Assembly (NCBI GenBank): GCA_000611775.1
Contig: KK106983.1
Location: forward strand, 22,021 to 86,020
Reading direction: 5' to 3'
Origin: Umbilicaria muhlenbergii
Lineage: Eukaryota > Ascomycota > Lecanoromycetes > Umbilicariales > Umbilicariaceae
Length of the DNA: 64,000 nt
In this document: positions 10,807-23,222 of the stretch, piece by piece
How the letters are laid out: every line of letters begins with the position of its first letter
How positions within the stretch are numbered: the stretch's first letter is position 1
Made by a program: the position numbers and the translations under genes
Notes under the pieces: generated by a model
What the model was told of the DNA's origin: nothing
The model's input: the letters and a program-made list of their open reading frames with translations, nothing else
Databases searched by the model: none

Positions 10807-11240
10807 TACTGCAATCTGCTGTTATGTTGTGTGCTTTTGCAGTCTTGCTTTGAAGGATGTTATACCCACTGCTTTCTCACGATGCAAGATGCAAGATGCA
10901 AGCCTGGAGTTGACAGATAAGGGTGACAATATCAACCAACATTGAACGACGTGATGATTTCTTCGCCAGTGTTCCAAGCAGGCGTGCGAGGATCGCGTGA
11001 ACCCCGCCATCCGCTAACCTCGTCTACGGCAGGCGCATTCGAATCCGCCTTGCAAGAATCGATCTAACCCAGAAAGCGGTCCGGGACAACAAGCGAGATA
11101 TCTCCGGCGAGATATCTCCGGGCGGCCTCAAGACTCACCAACTGCTGCGTGTTCATGCCGTATGCCTGTATGCCAATTTGCCGCAAGCCTATATCTTGCG
11201 ACACTTTCCAAGATGCCTTGTAACAGTCAGCATCGCCGAG
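10807..11240. other. Intergenic gap
   Basis: About 430 bp. Contains a short tandem GATGCAAGATGCAAGATGCAA stretch near 10880-10902 and a repeated GATATCTCC(G) near 11097-11120. No gene recognised. Confidence 0.4.
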
Positions 11241-13023
11241 ATGAGTGCCAACAATGGCAACCAGGATGAACGTCAAGAACAGACCGCAATCAATCTCCCC
11301 ACAGGCACCATAGCCCCCGATGGCGCTGGCGGCACCAACGCAGGACTAGCTATCCAGATCGCTCATCGTGAAGCCTTCCCCTCCAATGGCTCACCTCTGT
11401 CGAAGGGAAAAGACGTGGCAGTCGACATCGAAGCCAAGACCGCCATTCCCGCCCAACGACAAATCCACTCCGTCTTCTCTCCCCGCACCAAGAAGATGAT
11501 CGTGGCCATGACCGCCCTCGGCTCCATCTTCTCACCGCTTTCCTCCACAATATATCTACCTGCACTCAACACCCTCTCCAGCAGCCTTCACGTCTCCATC
11601 GCGAGGATCAATCTCACGGTGACCTCTTACATGATATTCCAAGGCCTGGCGCCCATGTTCTTCGGCGATTTCGCCGACATGGCCGGCAGACGACCAGCTT
11701 ACGTTATCGCCTTCACCATCTATTTCTTCGCGAACTTGGGGCTAGCATTACAAAACAGCTATGCGGGCTTGTTCGTCCTCCGAGCATTGCAAAGCACGGG
11801 CAGCAGCGGGACTATTGCTTTGGGGAACGGAGTCATGGCCGATATCGTGACGAGTGCGGAACGGGGAAGTTATATCAGCTGGGTGCAATCCGGAGTGCAA
11901 ATCGGCCCCGCTCTAGCTCCCACCATTGGCGGTCTCCTCACGCAGTTCCTCCGTTGGCGGGCCATTTTCTGGTTTCTGCTGATAGCGGGCGGGGTGTACC
12001 TGCTTGCGTATTTCGTGTTCATCCCGGAGACGGGCCGGAACGTTGTTGGTGATGGATCTCTACCGCCGCAGGGATGGAACAAGTCTTTCTTGGGCTATCT
12101 CCAAACATATGGGACTGGATCCAATGGCCTCACACTGACGGTTTCACGAGAAGAGAAACGACAGGCGGGGATAGAGATGGCCAAAGCACGCAATCCTCGG
12201 TTCCCGAATCCTCTCCGAGCCTTGCTGATCATTGTCGAAAAAGATGTGGCGCTTATTCTCTTCTTTACATCTCTCATGGTGACCGCATTCCAATGCTTGA
12301 TGATAGGCTTACCCAGTATTCTCAAATCCATCTACGGGTTCAACGATTTGCAGATCGGTCTATGTTACATGTATGTCAACCCGAACGCCAACCCTAACTA
12401 ATCAGCCTTTTCATTTTAGGCTAATTTGTCTTCCAGACCTTTTAGTGTGGGTGCCGCAATCGGCAGCATCGTATGCGGTAAATTCCTCGACTACAATTAC
12501 AAACGAGTAGCCCGCCAAATCGGAGTCTCAGTAGACCGCCGGCGCGGCAACGATCTGCGGCACTTCCCCATCGAGAGAGCACGCTTGGAAGTGATCTGGT
12601 ATCCTCTAATCCTGGGAAACTGTACCGTCATAGCGTGGGGCTGGTCGCTGCAGGCTCGGACATCTCTCGCTGCTCCGCTAATTGTGCTCTTCTTCGCCGG
12701 CTTCTTTTCTCAGCGGAGCGTTGGCTATGTTAAGCACGCTTCTGGTTGATCTGTATCCTCAGAACCCGACCACGGCGACGGCGGCGTTGAACCTGACGCG
12801 CTGCTTGATGAGTGCGGCTGGGACGGCTGTCATTCAGTACATCATCGACGCAATGGGCATAGGGTGGTGCTACACGTTTCTAGGTCTGCTCACTATGGCT
12901 TTCTCGCCCTGTCTGTGGGTGGTGATGAGATGGGGACCGGGGTGGAGGGAGGAGCGATTCATGATAGAGTTGAAGAGGAAGGAAGCCAAGATAGCAAGTG
13001 AGGAATGCAGGGAAATTGGATAA
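11241..13023 (+). CDS. MFS transporter, DHA1/Qdr-like, with a one-base frameshift
   Basis: Exon 1 is 11241-12370 and the second begins at 12437; the intron 12371-12436 gives LCYIPFSVGAAIG across the join. The protein has a long polar N-terminus and then the 12-helix MFS core: FSPLSSTIYLPALNTL in helix 1, then GDFADMAGRRP, which is the loop 2-3 motif A, and PETGRN after helix 6. These are typical of fungal drug:H+ antiporters of the Qdr/DHA1 group. Near 12701-12712 the frame breaks: LFFAGFF reads on to a stop, while the continuing protein (ALAMLSTLLVDLYP onward to 13023) is one frame away. No protein seems to be missing. One extra T in the TTTT run at 12705-12708 would explain it. Either this copy is damaged or the base is an assembly error. 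Confidence 0.75.
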
Positions 13024-13135
13024 AGCATGAAAAGGATAGCGCCGCCCGCTTGATGTTACAATCGAAAAGAACTGACGCAATTTTCAACCTCACACATCGC
13101 GCTACAAGGAAGACCCACCCCACAACCCCCGTGCA

Positions 13136-14495
13136 TCAATCAAACCCACTCCTCCCCCCCACAACCCCAAACGCACCACCCCCCCTCCCAAACATCCCCT
13201 TCAAATCCTGCACCACCCACTCCGGCCTCTCCCACGCCGCGAAATGCCCCCCGCTCTCCCTCTCCCTCTCAAACACCACCTTCCCGAGCCCCCTCCCCCA
13301 AACCCTCGGCAGTACATAAATATCCCTCGGAAACCACGCCAGCCCCAACAGCGTGCCCGGCAGCCACCCCATCGCCGCGTTTCGCGACTCATCCCCCTCT
13401 TCATGCAACGCCTCGTAATAGATCCTCAAACTGGCCACCGGCCCCGGCGTCGAGAAGAGATACAGACAAATCCACGTGCAGACCTCGTCGTCGCTCCACG
13501 GATACGCGTCCGTCCAATCATGTAATTTCTCATAGATCCACGCGAGCAAGGCAACGGGACTATCGGCGAGGGCATAACCCAGCGTCTGCGGTTTACTGGC
13601 CTGCAAGAAGCCGTAATGGGCGCCTTCCTTTTCGAACCAGCGGGAGCGGGCGAGGCCGGCGTGTTCGGCGGGGGTGTAGGGGGTGAGGGCGTGGTGGAGG
13701 GCGAGGAGCGGGGATTTGGTGGGGGAGGGGGGGGAGGCGCAGATCATGTTTATGTGGGAGGCGAGGCAGGAGGTGGGGTGGAGGCGGGAGATGGTGCGGG
13801 TGATCCAGAAGCCCCAGTCGCCGCCTTGAGTTACTGGTTGGAAGGAGGGGAGGTGAGCGGTGGGGTTTGGGGGTTTGCGGGGGGGGAATGGTTGATTTGT
13901 AGGACTGGGGCGCTTACCGTATTGGTTGTACCCTAGCTTTAACATTAGTTTGTGGCAGGTCTCGGCGTACTGGGGTAGCCTGAAGGCTTTTTTCTTGATG
14001 CCTTGCGAGAATCCAAAGTTTGGTAGTGAGGGCGCCACGACGTGGAATGCTGGTTCTCCGTCTTTGGTCTTTGCGAGCAGCGGTAGCATCTTTGATACTT
14101 CAATGAAACTTCCAGGCCCTTTGATACTTGATTAGCAAACACTTCATCCCTCGGCGAAAAGTCCAGTAGATGTTACAGCCATGGACAAACAATAACGGTA
14201 CCGCGTTCTTGACCGGACTCGTCTGGTGCACGAAATGGATATCCAGCTGCCCGAAATCGTCGACCTCGATCTTGGTCATGAATTGCGGGAGCTCATTGAG
14301 TTGCTTCTCGTGTTTCCGCCAGTCATACTTCTCGCGCCAATATGCTGTGAGGCGTTTGATATCGGCCAAGGGTGCGCCATAGTCCCAGCCGGCTTGGTCA
14401 AGCTCGTCGGGGAATGTGGCGAAAGAGAGCTTTTGCTGTACTTGATCGAGGGAGGCCTGAGGGACGGATATGGTATATGGAGTGATTGCCGCCAT
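13136..14495 (-). CDS. Epoxide hydrolase (EHN-type alpha/beta hydrolase)
   Basis: Three exons: 14495-14177, 14118-13918 and 13833-13136, giving 405 residues, the normal length for microsomal-type fungal epoxide hydrolases. The N-terminal EHN domain is seen in [17 protein letters not shown] and in [16 protein letters not shown]. The oxyanion motif FVHGWPGSF forms only after the first intron (14176-14119) is removed. The nucleophile Asp lies in [14 protein letters not shown], formed by splicing the second intron (13917-13834). The C-terminal His lies in [11 protein letters not shown]. The enzyme would open epoxides with water for detoxification or secondary metabolism. The start is the ATG in MAAITPYTI; the apparent open frame begins slightly earlier with a non-ATG codon. 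Confidence 0.88.
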
Positions 14496-14586
14496 TGATA
14501 TCAAAGGTTAATGCGGTTGGATTCACAGGAAGACGTTGATGGGAGGTTGCTGTCAGATGGCCAGCAACGGGACGTCGTTGGTGCTA

Positions 14587-14659
14587 ATCGTGCCTAGCAA
14601 CTAATGACCTCCGCCGTTTCACAGAAGATGATTAGGATACCTTAGTTGCTAGGCACGAT
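14587..14659. repeat. 18-bp perfect inverted repeat, 37-nt spacer
   Basis: The arm at 14587-14604 (ATCGTGCCTAGCAACTAA) is the exact reverse complement of 14642-14659. It lies about 90 bp upstream of the epoxide hydrolase start. It could be a hairpin, a dimeric operator or the remains of a very small mobile element. No flanking target-site duplication was evident. Confidence 0.7.
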
Positions 14660-17585
14660 GACATTGCTTGAATGCGATCACAGTAGCTTGTGCGAATCCC
14701 ATCACACTGCGCTTCAATAAACTTCACCATTCACTCTATTTCAAGTTGCGAGATTAATGACATCGCTGCCATGCATCTGCCCGCAGCATGGCTTTTCTGC
14801 ATTTGAGACAGCCTTACCGTCATGTACGCCGTCGCCTTTCTTATCCACTCCGGAGTACATGGATAATTTCGGCACTTTGTGGGGTAGGATGAGATGAGTT
14901 GGCGCGTATCACCGCTTTCCTAGGTATGTGGATCAAGTCAAAAACTCTTGACACTTTATGACCAATCACGGTAAGACGCGCTTTGCCTGAACCAAGCATC
15001 GTCATCGCATCCTACTTCTAGCCAAGAGAGATCAAAATCCTTGAACAGCTTCGGACTAGCTTCTATCAGCGGACACCTTAGTGCCGAGATTCTCAACCAC
15101 TTTACATCGCTCCTCCATTGTACACGCATCCAGAACCCCCCGTTGCTTCTCCGTAGCCGTCACGGCCGTTTCTCCTATAGAGCACCAACACTTTTCATTC
15201 TACCGTATAGCATAGTTCGACGGCTCCCTTTCTCTCGTCTCCGCACCCCCTTCCAGACTCATGAAAGCGACGTCGCCACTTCTGGAGGTAAGTGCGATCA
15301 CTCGGCGCCTATTCCGTGAAGCTGTTGGCAATAGATGTTATCCTCTGTGGAGTTGGATGACTTCTCCGAATCCTTGAGCAGTCGTGTCCGAGGAAGTCGG
15401 GCTCGACAGCGACTGTAGTCTAAGTTCATACGACACCCACACAAGGCCAGGCTTCTGCTTTGGTAAGACTGCCTCGGGGCGCTTTGTCGGCGAGTATGGT
15501 TGTAAGCCAGCAATTGTATACTTCGAGCCACACAATTCTGCAGTTGATAATTCTTTACTATGGGGCCCGGTTCATAGTTGATGAGGCGCACCAGTTTCTT
15601 TTGCGCGACTACTTTGTGAAACTGGGGGGGCACGACATATAATATCGCATACGGTCAAATAGTAAAATTCTGAATATGATATCTTCGCTCTGTTTCGCAG
15701 TTCACAGCAAATCTTCCCGCCCATTTTTCAGGTTCTATTCCTACCCACAGCTCATGATAGCATGCGTACATTTCATCTATGCCTCCTGACAGCATTGTGC
15801 TTGATATCACCAATGCTATCGTCGCCTCTACTTCCACGAAGTCGAGTCTGTGCCAATGACCGAAAAAGCATAGCCGGGAGGTGCGTCCCCGGAGATGTCC
15901 TCACCTCATCAATCCAAATCTTGTTGTCCTAGAAGGTTTTCGAGCTAACTCTCTACTCTCGTTCAGTACCTTCTCGCCCCGCTCTCCTCTCTCAACCCCA
16001 TCTCTCCACACCCGTAATAGTGATTCCCCCATCCCCATCCCCTGCATCTGGTGCCAAATCGGCACGACGACCTACGTAGTCGTCACCTCCTTCACGCAAG
16101 GCCCTGGCACCTCCATGACTGGCGTGATGCAGTCCACCGGTTTATGATGGAAGCCATCAGGTCGGGATCGGGAGGATGACTTTGCACACAGTGTAATATA
16201 CTTGGATTACCAGCAGCTACTTCTGTCTGGACTCCCTTCATTTTCCTACTTCCACTAGCTACTCTTCCAAAGTGAGAGATTCCATCAGATGGAATGAAAC
16301 TTAACGTGTGATGTTGAGCAAATTTGTATTACCTTATTGTTGTAGAGATCATTATCGGAGCGTAGAGGAAGTCGGGCACGCTCAGGAGCCCGATGGCTAG
16401 GATACAGCCGACAGGCCCGAGCCGGCCTTGGGCAACCATCAAATCAAGATTCTCGAGGCGTGCGTCCCAGCTCCCGAGTGTAACCTAGATCACGGAAAGA
16501 TCCGAGATCGCGTGCACTACCAGACTGAGAATACCTTAGAATTCGCTCCCTTTCTACCGGTACTACAGCCTTACTGTAGATTACCGATCAGCGAGCGCAT
16601 CGCAGCCTTGCAAAATGCCACCGGACATCGACAAAATTAGTGCTATTCTTTTTCGATGCCAGCTACCTGCACCTGTTCAGCCGCCGTAGAGCTAAGCGTT
16701 GCCAGCCACGTGCCAGCCAAATACCCCGACGCCATGTGCGAAGAACCCCGCCATGTCGATCGGGACTGGGCTGCGATCTAGAACGTCATGCATTGCAGCT
16801 TTAGATGGAACCTGGACTGTTGCACGAACTGTGCCGTTTCACTACAGCTTGCATGGAGTTACATGTCTCACAGCTCCCTCGATACTGAAAACCAACCTCT
16901 TTTCTTGTGACTTTGCGCTTGGTGGCCCAATGCTTCGAAGAACCGGCAGGAGAGCCCTACATATCAACGGCGAAAACTGGCAGGGCAGGGGATTAGATGA
17001 GGAATTTTAAGGATGACTTGCACGTGCTACGTCATGGAGAGTCAAGCAGAGTGGGGGAGACACTATCTTATCACACGTGGCCAAAAATACGGTTGCTCCC
17101 CACACACCCTCGGAACACAGCCTACTGATTTCTTTGGCTCCAAGCCTCGAAAGGCTTCACGCTAGACTGGAAACGAGGCAACAGTAAGCCCGAAGGACTG
17201 ACTCAGCCTCGCTACTCCACACAGGTGCATCTGCTGTCAGCGCTACGTAAGCTCTTGCAGGTGTTCAGTGTTCATCTATTGGTCGAGTGGTGATGCAATG
17301 GTGTTGGTGTGCTTGGTGCATCCATGCGCGACCTCTTCAGCTCTCACATCATGCCCTCTGTCTCTGCTCGTTTGGTCCGCTTGGTACTACCGTTGGGAGG
17401 CTTATAACTTACGTTTAATGCGGCCCTCTGTTCGAAAACCCTCTGATGCTGCTTCACTTCAGTCCTCCCTGTGATGCAGAACTCGTTGTCGATCATTGGG
17501 ATTGTGTCAATGCTATAATTCAGATGAATCCTTCGAAACCAGAGCGATTACTGTAAACGGTCTGCAGTAGAAGCCTTCGGGGAAG
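14660..17585. other. Gene-poor region
   Basis: About 2.9 kb without a gene I can support. Minus-strand open frames at 15298-15633 and 15655-15837 look faintly protein-like (for example ALVISSTMLSGGIDEMYAC) but show no domain and are separated by stops. Plus-strand frames at 16428-16640 and 16699-17010 are also unrecognised. This may be a decayed locus. No transposon ends or long repeats seen. Confidence 0.5.
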
Positions 17586-18938
17586 ATGTCTACTGCGGCT
17601 CAATATTCTCCCGAGTACCTGAGCGAGTACAGTGGCTACAAACTCATCATCATATCGGCTCTATCCATTGCTCTGGGCACTATCTTCGTCGCCCTTCGGT
17701 ATTATGCCCGAACACTTACCACCTCAGCTATGGGCTGGGATGATATCATCCTTCCTGTGGCCTGGCTGGCAAACACTGGGTTGAGTATCCTTGGGATATG
17801 TCAGTAGCGTTCCCTTCCTCATCGTACGGACAATCCACTAATTAATTCCAGTCTTGGTCCATGATGCCGCCGTCGGTCACCATGAAGCTGCAGTCTGGTC
17901 GGGGAACGACTCTAAGAGCGCGGTGTATTGGGCGAAATCTCTATACGCTCTCGAATGGCTCTATCTAACGTCTGTCGCACTGCCCAAAATCTCGATTCTC
18001 TGCTTGTACCTTCGGATATTCACCAGCCGAGCCGCACGATTCACTTGCTATGCTTTGATAGGTATAATAGCGGCGAATTGGGCGGCGTTCATCTTGGCCT
18101 CAACATTCGCGTGCTCTCCTCCCGCATTCCAATTCGAAACGACCGTCGCAGGTGGCCCATCATGCAACAGCGTCGAGGCGCTTACTCGAGCAAGCAGTGC
18201 TCCGAACATTGCTACTGATGTTGTGATGCTGGTTCTTCCTGTATCCACAGTGCACCAGCTTCACGCTTCATATATTCGCAAGCTTGGGCTGATGGTCGTA
18301 TTCTTAACGGGCAGTGTGTTAGTAACCTGCTGTCTTAGCCAAAGGACATGTGGCTGTGTCTGACCAAATTATCATTTCAGTGGCTTGATAGCTTCCTGCG
18401 CTCGTATGGCGACTTTCTTTAAAGCTGATGCTTTTGTGGATCTCACATGTAAGAACTTTTCCTATTTAACCTCCGCTACACCTCTTCCTTGAGATAGTCA
18501 CTGATTCGTGTTTTACTAGGGAATGCTGTTTGGCTCGTTGGTTGGTCTATCGTCGAACCCGGCATGTACTTGATCGCAGCCTGTCTCCTAACATTGCGGC
18601 CCATCTTCGCGCAACTATCGCAACGCTGGCCGAGAGTTCGTCTCAATCGTCAGTCTTTTCGCAAATCCCATTCCAGCATCAGCAGAAGCGGTGGCAGTGA
18701 AGGCCTTTCCCTGCAACATCTGCCCTCAGGACCGTCCCGTGACGTGTTCGCGGACATGTATCGTACCGAAGACGATGGATCAAGTTTGGGTGAAGATTCC
18801 GTCCTGCATAAGTCATCTGATAGAAAGTCACAAGCGACCATGTATGATGTAGAGCAAGGATTGGTGGTCTCTTTGCATCCTCAAGATAATACGCTCAAAA
18901 GTGGTGCTCGGGGTGTTGTATCGAATGCAGAAGGATAA
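17586..18938 (+). CDS. Rhodopsin-domain (Pth11-like) integral membrane protein
   Basis: Four exons: 17586-17799, 17852-18317, 18381-18448 and 18520-18938, giving 388 residues. Seven hydrophobic segments are spread over the first 270 residues. Family marks are present: LRYYARTLTTSAMGWDDIIL after helix 1, the YALEWLYLTSVALPKISILC block with LYLRIF, a Cys-rich extracellular loop (ACSPPAFQFET...CNS), NIATDVVMLVLPV, and RMATFFKADAFVDLTW formed across two splice joins. These are typical of the fungal rhodopsin-like domain family that includes Pth11-like proteins. The C-terminal 120 residues are cytosolic, Ser-rich and charged. A surface sensor role is known for some relatives only. All introns are short and keep frame. 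Confidence 0.85.
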
Positions 18939-20797
18939 AGTGACCACACCTGTGTCTTTTCTTCTGTCTGCCTGAGTAGCTATACTCCTCTTTCTAGGTC
19001 TGATATCGACCGTATTGTGGTCCTTTCTTGTTATGAAGAACGCTCCAGCGATTCGCTTTCCCAAGGTTTATTCGAATACACTATAGTATCAAAACTTCAA
19101 AACGGTTTTTGATGGTCTAGCAATGTCCGAAACATTCCCTGAAGAGATCTTCTAACATCTAAGTTTTGCCGCACACCCTTCAACCACGGTCTGCCACGGC
19201 GAGTATATCTCGCTCCCGTTTCTGATGAGATACATTTCAGCCTTGACGCCCTCAATCTGTTTCATGAGCCAAGGTGCAAGTAAGGCTGCACACGCCTCTG
19301 GCTCTAAAGGGTACCACAGGTGGCGCGCCTTCGACGATTACCCTTTCCACTCTTCCCGCTTTCGCTTCTTCACTTGCTCTCAAGCCCATCTCTGAGACAG
19401 CCAGTTTCTCGTCTTGCATCTTTGGGGTATTGATCGGGCTTAGTGTATCGGATACCTAAAGAATGCATATGGGATAAAACCTGGAGCACAAGAAATTGAT
19501 CATGCTCAGTTAAATAGCTAGGTTCCTTTATTGGCGACCTCCAGATCGGGCGACGATAATCTTTCTACAAGTTTGGACGGAGCTAGTACTTATGGTAGAC
19601 ATAATTAGGCGTCTTACTCTTTCGTAGTCGCTAGTGACACGTCTCCAGATGCAGTCTCAATAGGGGGGATTAAAGCGTTGCAGGCATATTACACAGGCGA
19701 TGATTGAAGTACCTTATCTATTGAGGAACGGGGTCTCTCAAGTCTAGAGATGGATTTCTTTCAACAGGTTGCTTCCATCTTACTTCGTCAAGGTCAGAGG
19801 TCAGGTCGATGGCTTGCATACAAAGCGGCGTTCGGACCATAGATATACTCTCGCTGAAGAACAAGCTCAACCACAACGATGCCGCCAACGAAATAAGTAC
19901 GGATCGAAGATAACCAAACGCTTGAAACAAACAATGTCACGTGCTCAGCGGTCAGAAAATGTATGGGAAGCATTTATCATCGTCGAACCCTAAGATTCCG
20001 TCGGGTAGAACGAGGAATGTGTGAGAACACAAGTTCCTCCATTTCATCACTGCAAAAGCAGAACAAGGAATACGTGAGGAACAAGTTCCTCGATCACTAT
20101 ACGCGAAAAGCAGGAAAACGTCCATCGAAAGTTTCCTTCGCTCCGTAATTCTCCGCAATGACAAAGTAAGGTAGTTGGCGATATCTAGGTACTTGATCGG
20201 TGCGGTGGCGTGGAAGAGCCGGCGAAACGGGAAGCCGGAGCACCGACGCTTGCCGCTCAGCCTGCTCGAGAGCGGCGGGGACATATCGTTCCTTCGGCGA
20301 ACCATGTAGAGAGCTTGAATACTTCCAAGGGATTAAGACAGTCGCACAATGATCCAGACTGATCTCTCTTAGACACTGAGGATGGGTGTCTTGCTTTCCG
20401 CCATCTGGCTCACTTTCTACCCAGCTATGCATTTTGCTCGTTTTTGCAGTTTTACCGTACTTCCTCAATCTTGCTGTAGTAGTATTGTGTCTCAGTCAAG
20501 GTCGTCGCAATGTTTGTCGTCGTATTACCGTTTCGGATTCCCATCCATGCAAGTGCTTACTGATTATGCGCGTTGCCCATAGGGCACGTGTCCCTGTTGT
20601 ATGCAGCTCTAACAAGATGTGTGGTGTGGTGACCCCTCAGGTGGGACGCCTATCATCGTCGTTCGATTATATATCCACACGATGGAATTATGATTGTACT
20701 ACCACCCATTCTTCGACCACAAACAAGGGTCCAGGTACAGACTGCACTCAACTAAGATCGTACAAGATTCCAGGCAATTCAGACCAAACGTGGCTCA
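18939..20797. other. Gene-poor region with a possible gene fragment
   Basis: About 1.9 kb. On the minus strand between roughly 19460 and 19150 two overlapping open frames read like one damaged protein (MQDEKLAVSEMGLRASEEAK..., then APWLMKQIEGVKAEMYLI...). I do not recognise it. A minus-strand frame at 20097-20468 is likewise unrecognised. Two near-identical 27-bp palindromic repeats lie at 20013-20039 and 20066-20091. Otherwise nothing seen. Confidence 0.4.
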
Positions 20798-22673
20798 ATG
20801 GACCTCGAAAAGAACATCCCCAGCGTTAGCAGCGTCGACAATGCCTCCAGCGGTGCTGATTCCCCAGATGCTACAAAGCTCCCCCCCGGCGGCATTCACT
20901 CCCGACATGGCAACGATAACCTGGTCATGGACCCCCTCGACCCTGGCGAAGCCGACGTCGTCAACATCCGCCAGGGCAACAGCATCCTGCGGTCACTCCG
21001 AGACTTCGAGACGAGGATGGATCGCAAGCTAAACTTCGAAGCCATGGGCGTCGAGCGCATCCCCGAGAACAAGCGCAAACCTCCCCAGGTTCTAAATGCA
21101 AGCTTTCCCTACATCCATCGAGGTATTCCTCGAGGAAGATCTCTCAATTCGCTGACATACCGGCCAGATGATGTTTCTCTGGTTCTCCTTCCTGTTCAGT
21201 CCCTCGCTCATCCCCGTCGGAGCGCTGGGTCCGCTCTTCGGTCTCTCGGTCCACACGTCCGTCATCTTGACCGTCTTCGCCACGCTGATAGGAACGCTGG
21301 TTCCCGCCTTCGCAGCTACCCTGTGTCCACCCGCGGGCCTTCGGCAGATTGCCGTCTCGCGTTACGCTTTTGGTATCTGGGGTGCCAAGTTCTGCGGTCT
21401 CCTCAACATCGTGGTGAACGCTGGATATGCTGTTATTGCCAGCATATTGGGGGGCCAGTTGCTGGCAGCAATTTCCGGGGGGAGTCTTCCGCTCGAGGTG
21501 GGCATTGTGATTATTGTGGTGATTGCGTTCGTTATATCCTTCTTCGGGTTCGCCATAATTCACCACTACGAGCGGTACGCCTGGGTCTTCGCCGTCGTGT
21601 TGCTTTGCGTATTGTGGGGTCAGTCTGCCAGATACTTCTCTCCAACCCCTAGTCTGAATAGCCTAAGCGGTTTGGACTACTCCGGGGCATGTTTGAGTTA
21701 TTTTGCCGTGATATTTGGCACTTGTTGTTCCTGGTGTACCATCGCCGGGGACTACTACGTCCACTATCCTGTCCACACCAACAAATGGCTGGTGTTCGGA
21801 CTAACATACGCTGGCGTGTCTATTCCGACGATATTTGTTTGCATACTGGGCAACTACTTCGGTGGTATCATAGAGTCAAACTCCAGCTTGGCGACTGTCT
21901 ATGATGATGGTGGCATTGGTGCCCTTATTCTTGCGACACTTCGTCCCTCGGGTTGGGCCAAGTTTGCCTGCGTCTTCTTCTTTTTGTCGTTCTGTAAGTG
22001 TCCTTCTCATTCGATGTTGCACACGGAAAAGCAGGTAATCTGACCAGAAATCCGCAGTGGGCAACTTCATTGCAAACATTTACTCCAGCGCGCTATCGTT
22101 TCAACTATGGGGTAAGCATTTCATCGCCGTACCTCGTTTTCTATGGTGTGCCGTCATCTCCGCGATCACGCTTGCCCTGGCTTTAGGTGGTCGTGACAAG
22201 CTAGAAACCATCATCAACAACTTGCTTCCTATCTTGGGCTACTGGACCCTGGCCTTCGCGACTATTCTATTCATTGAACACTACTGGTTCCGTCCTCAAC
22301 TCGGTGGTTATGACCTCAGTGCCTGGCAGGATCAAAAACTTATGCCCTGGGGTGTGGCAGGGACTGGAGCGCTTCTCATTGGTATTGGATTCTCCTTCCT
22401 TGGGATGGCCCAGACCTGGGTAAGCTTGCTCGTACCCCTTCTCTCAACTTGCGCTTCCAATGACCATGTTTCTCTTATTCCCACGCTCGTTCCCTAAGTC
22501 CTCCATATAGGCACTAAAAAAAGATAACGCTAACGCTTCGACAGTACATCGCTCCTGTCGCCAAGAAGATTGGTGCATATGGTGGCGACGTCGGCAACGA
22601 ATTGACGCTTGTCTCCGTGTTGGTCTTCTATCCCATCCTACGAACCCTTGAGATCAAATTAGTGGGCAGATGA
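20798..22673 (+). CDS. NCS1-family nucleobase permease (purine-cytosine type)
   Basis: Four exons: 20798-21097, 21168-21993, 22058-22419 and 22545-22673, giving 538 residues and about 12 hydrophobic segments. The N-terminus carries GVERIPENKRKPPQ, the standard lead into helix 1 of Fcy-type permeases. Then come MMFLWFSFLFSPSLIPVG, RQIAVSRYAFGIWGAKFCG, SWCTIAGDYYVHYP and LGNFIANIYSSALSFQLWG, all NCS1 marks. The protein should import cytosine, purines or related rings with protons or sodium. The first intron is best read with a GC donor (21098), giving PPQVLN-MMFLWFS; a GT donor at 21089 is also in frame and would drop three residues. NCS1 also contains hydantoin transporters, but nothing here proves that substrate. 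Confidence 0.87.
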
Positions 22674-23222
22674 TTCAGAGACGTGGCGGATGTCGTGCCT
22701 CTAAGCTGCAGGTAGACAGCAAGTGAAATCAGCCTTGCTCCTTCCTACTTCTCAGAGAGTGTGAACAGACCCGTTGAGATTCAAGACCAAGTAGCCACAC
22801 GAGGTCTCCAAGCACGTCCTTAATCTACCGCCCCTCAAGGAATTGACGCCGATGTGATTGTAAGCCCCTTGCCGCCCAAGATAGATAGAAAAGATAGAGG
22901 CAAATAACAAGTACATTACTCTCTAAATTGAAATGAACTGGGTGCGTTGGCTGGAAGCCTGCACCGCTTGCATGAACGCCTGCATACATGAACAGCAGTG
23001 CCCTTTTTGAAGGTTGCGGGCCACTGATGATTGTGCAATGGGTGCGGTAATCGAAGAACCCTCCACGTCGTCGCTGCAGTATGGTATTGACCTTCAGCCG
23101 CGACCAGCATTTCCGACAGTGCCTCGCCAGTCCAACATCATCTCATCCAATTCGTGTCATATCTCTGACTAGCCCCCAAATCCTGCCAGGAGGGGCTGAA
23201 CCCTGATTGTTGGGAATACTAC
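22674..23222. other. Convergent intergenic gap
   Basis: About 550 bp between two 3' ends. No gene or RNA recognised. Confidence 0.5.

Noticed and set aside
15298-15837. Possible protein-coding remnants on the minus strand
   Set aside because: Separated by stops, no recognisable domain, no consistent splicing; mentioned only in the gap entry.
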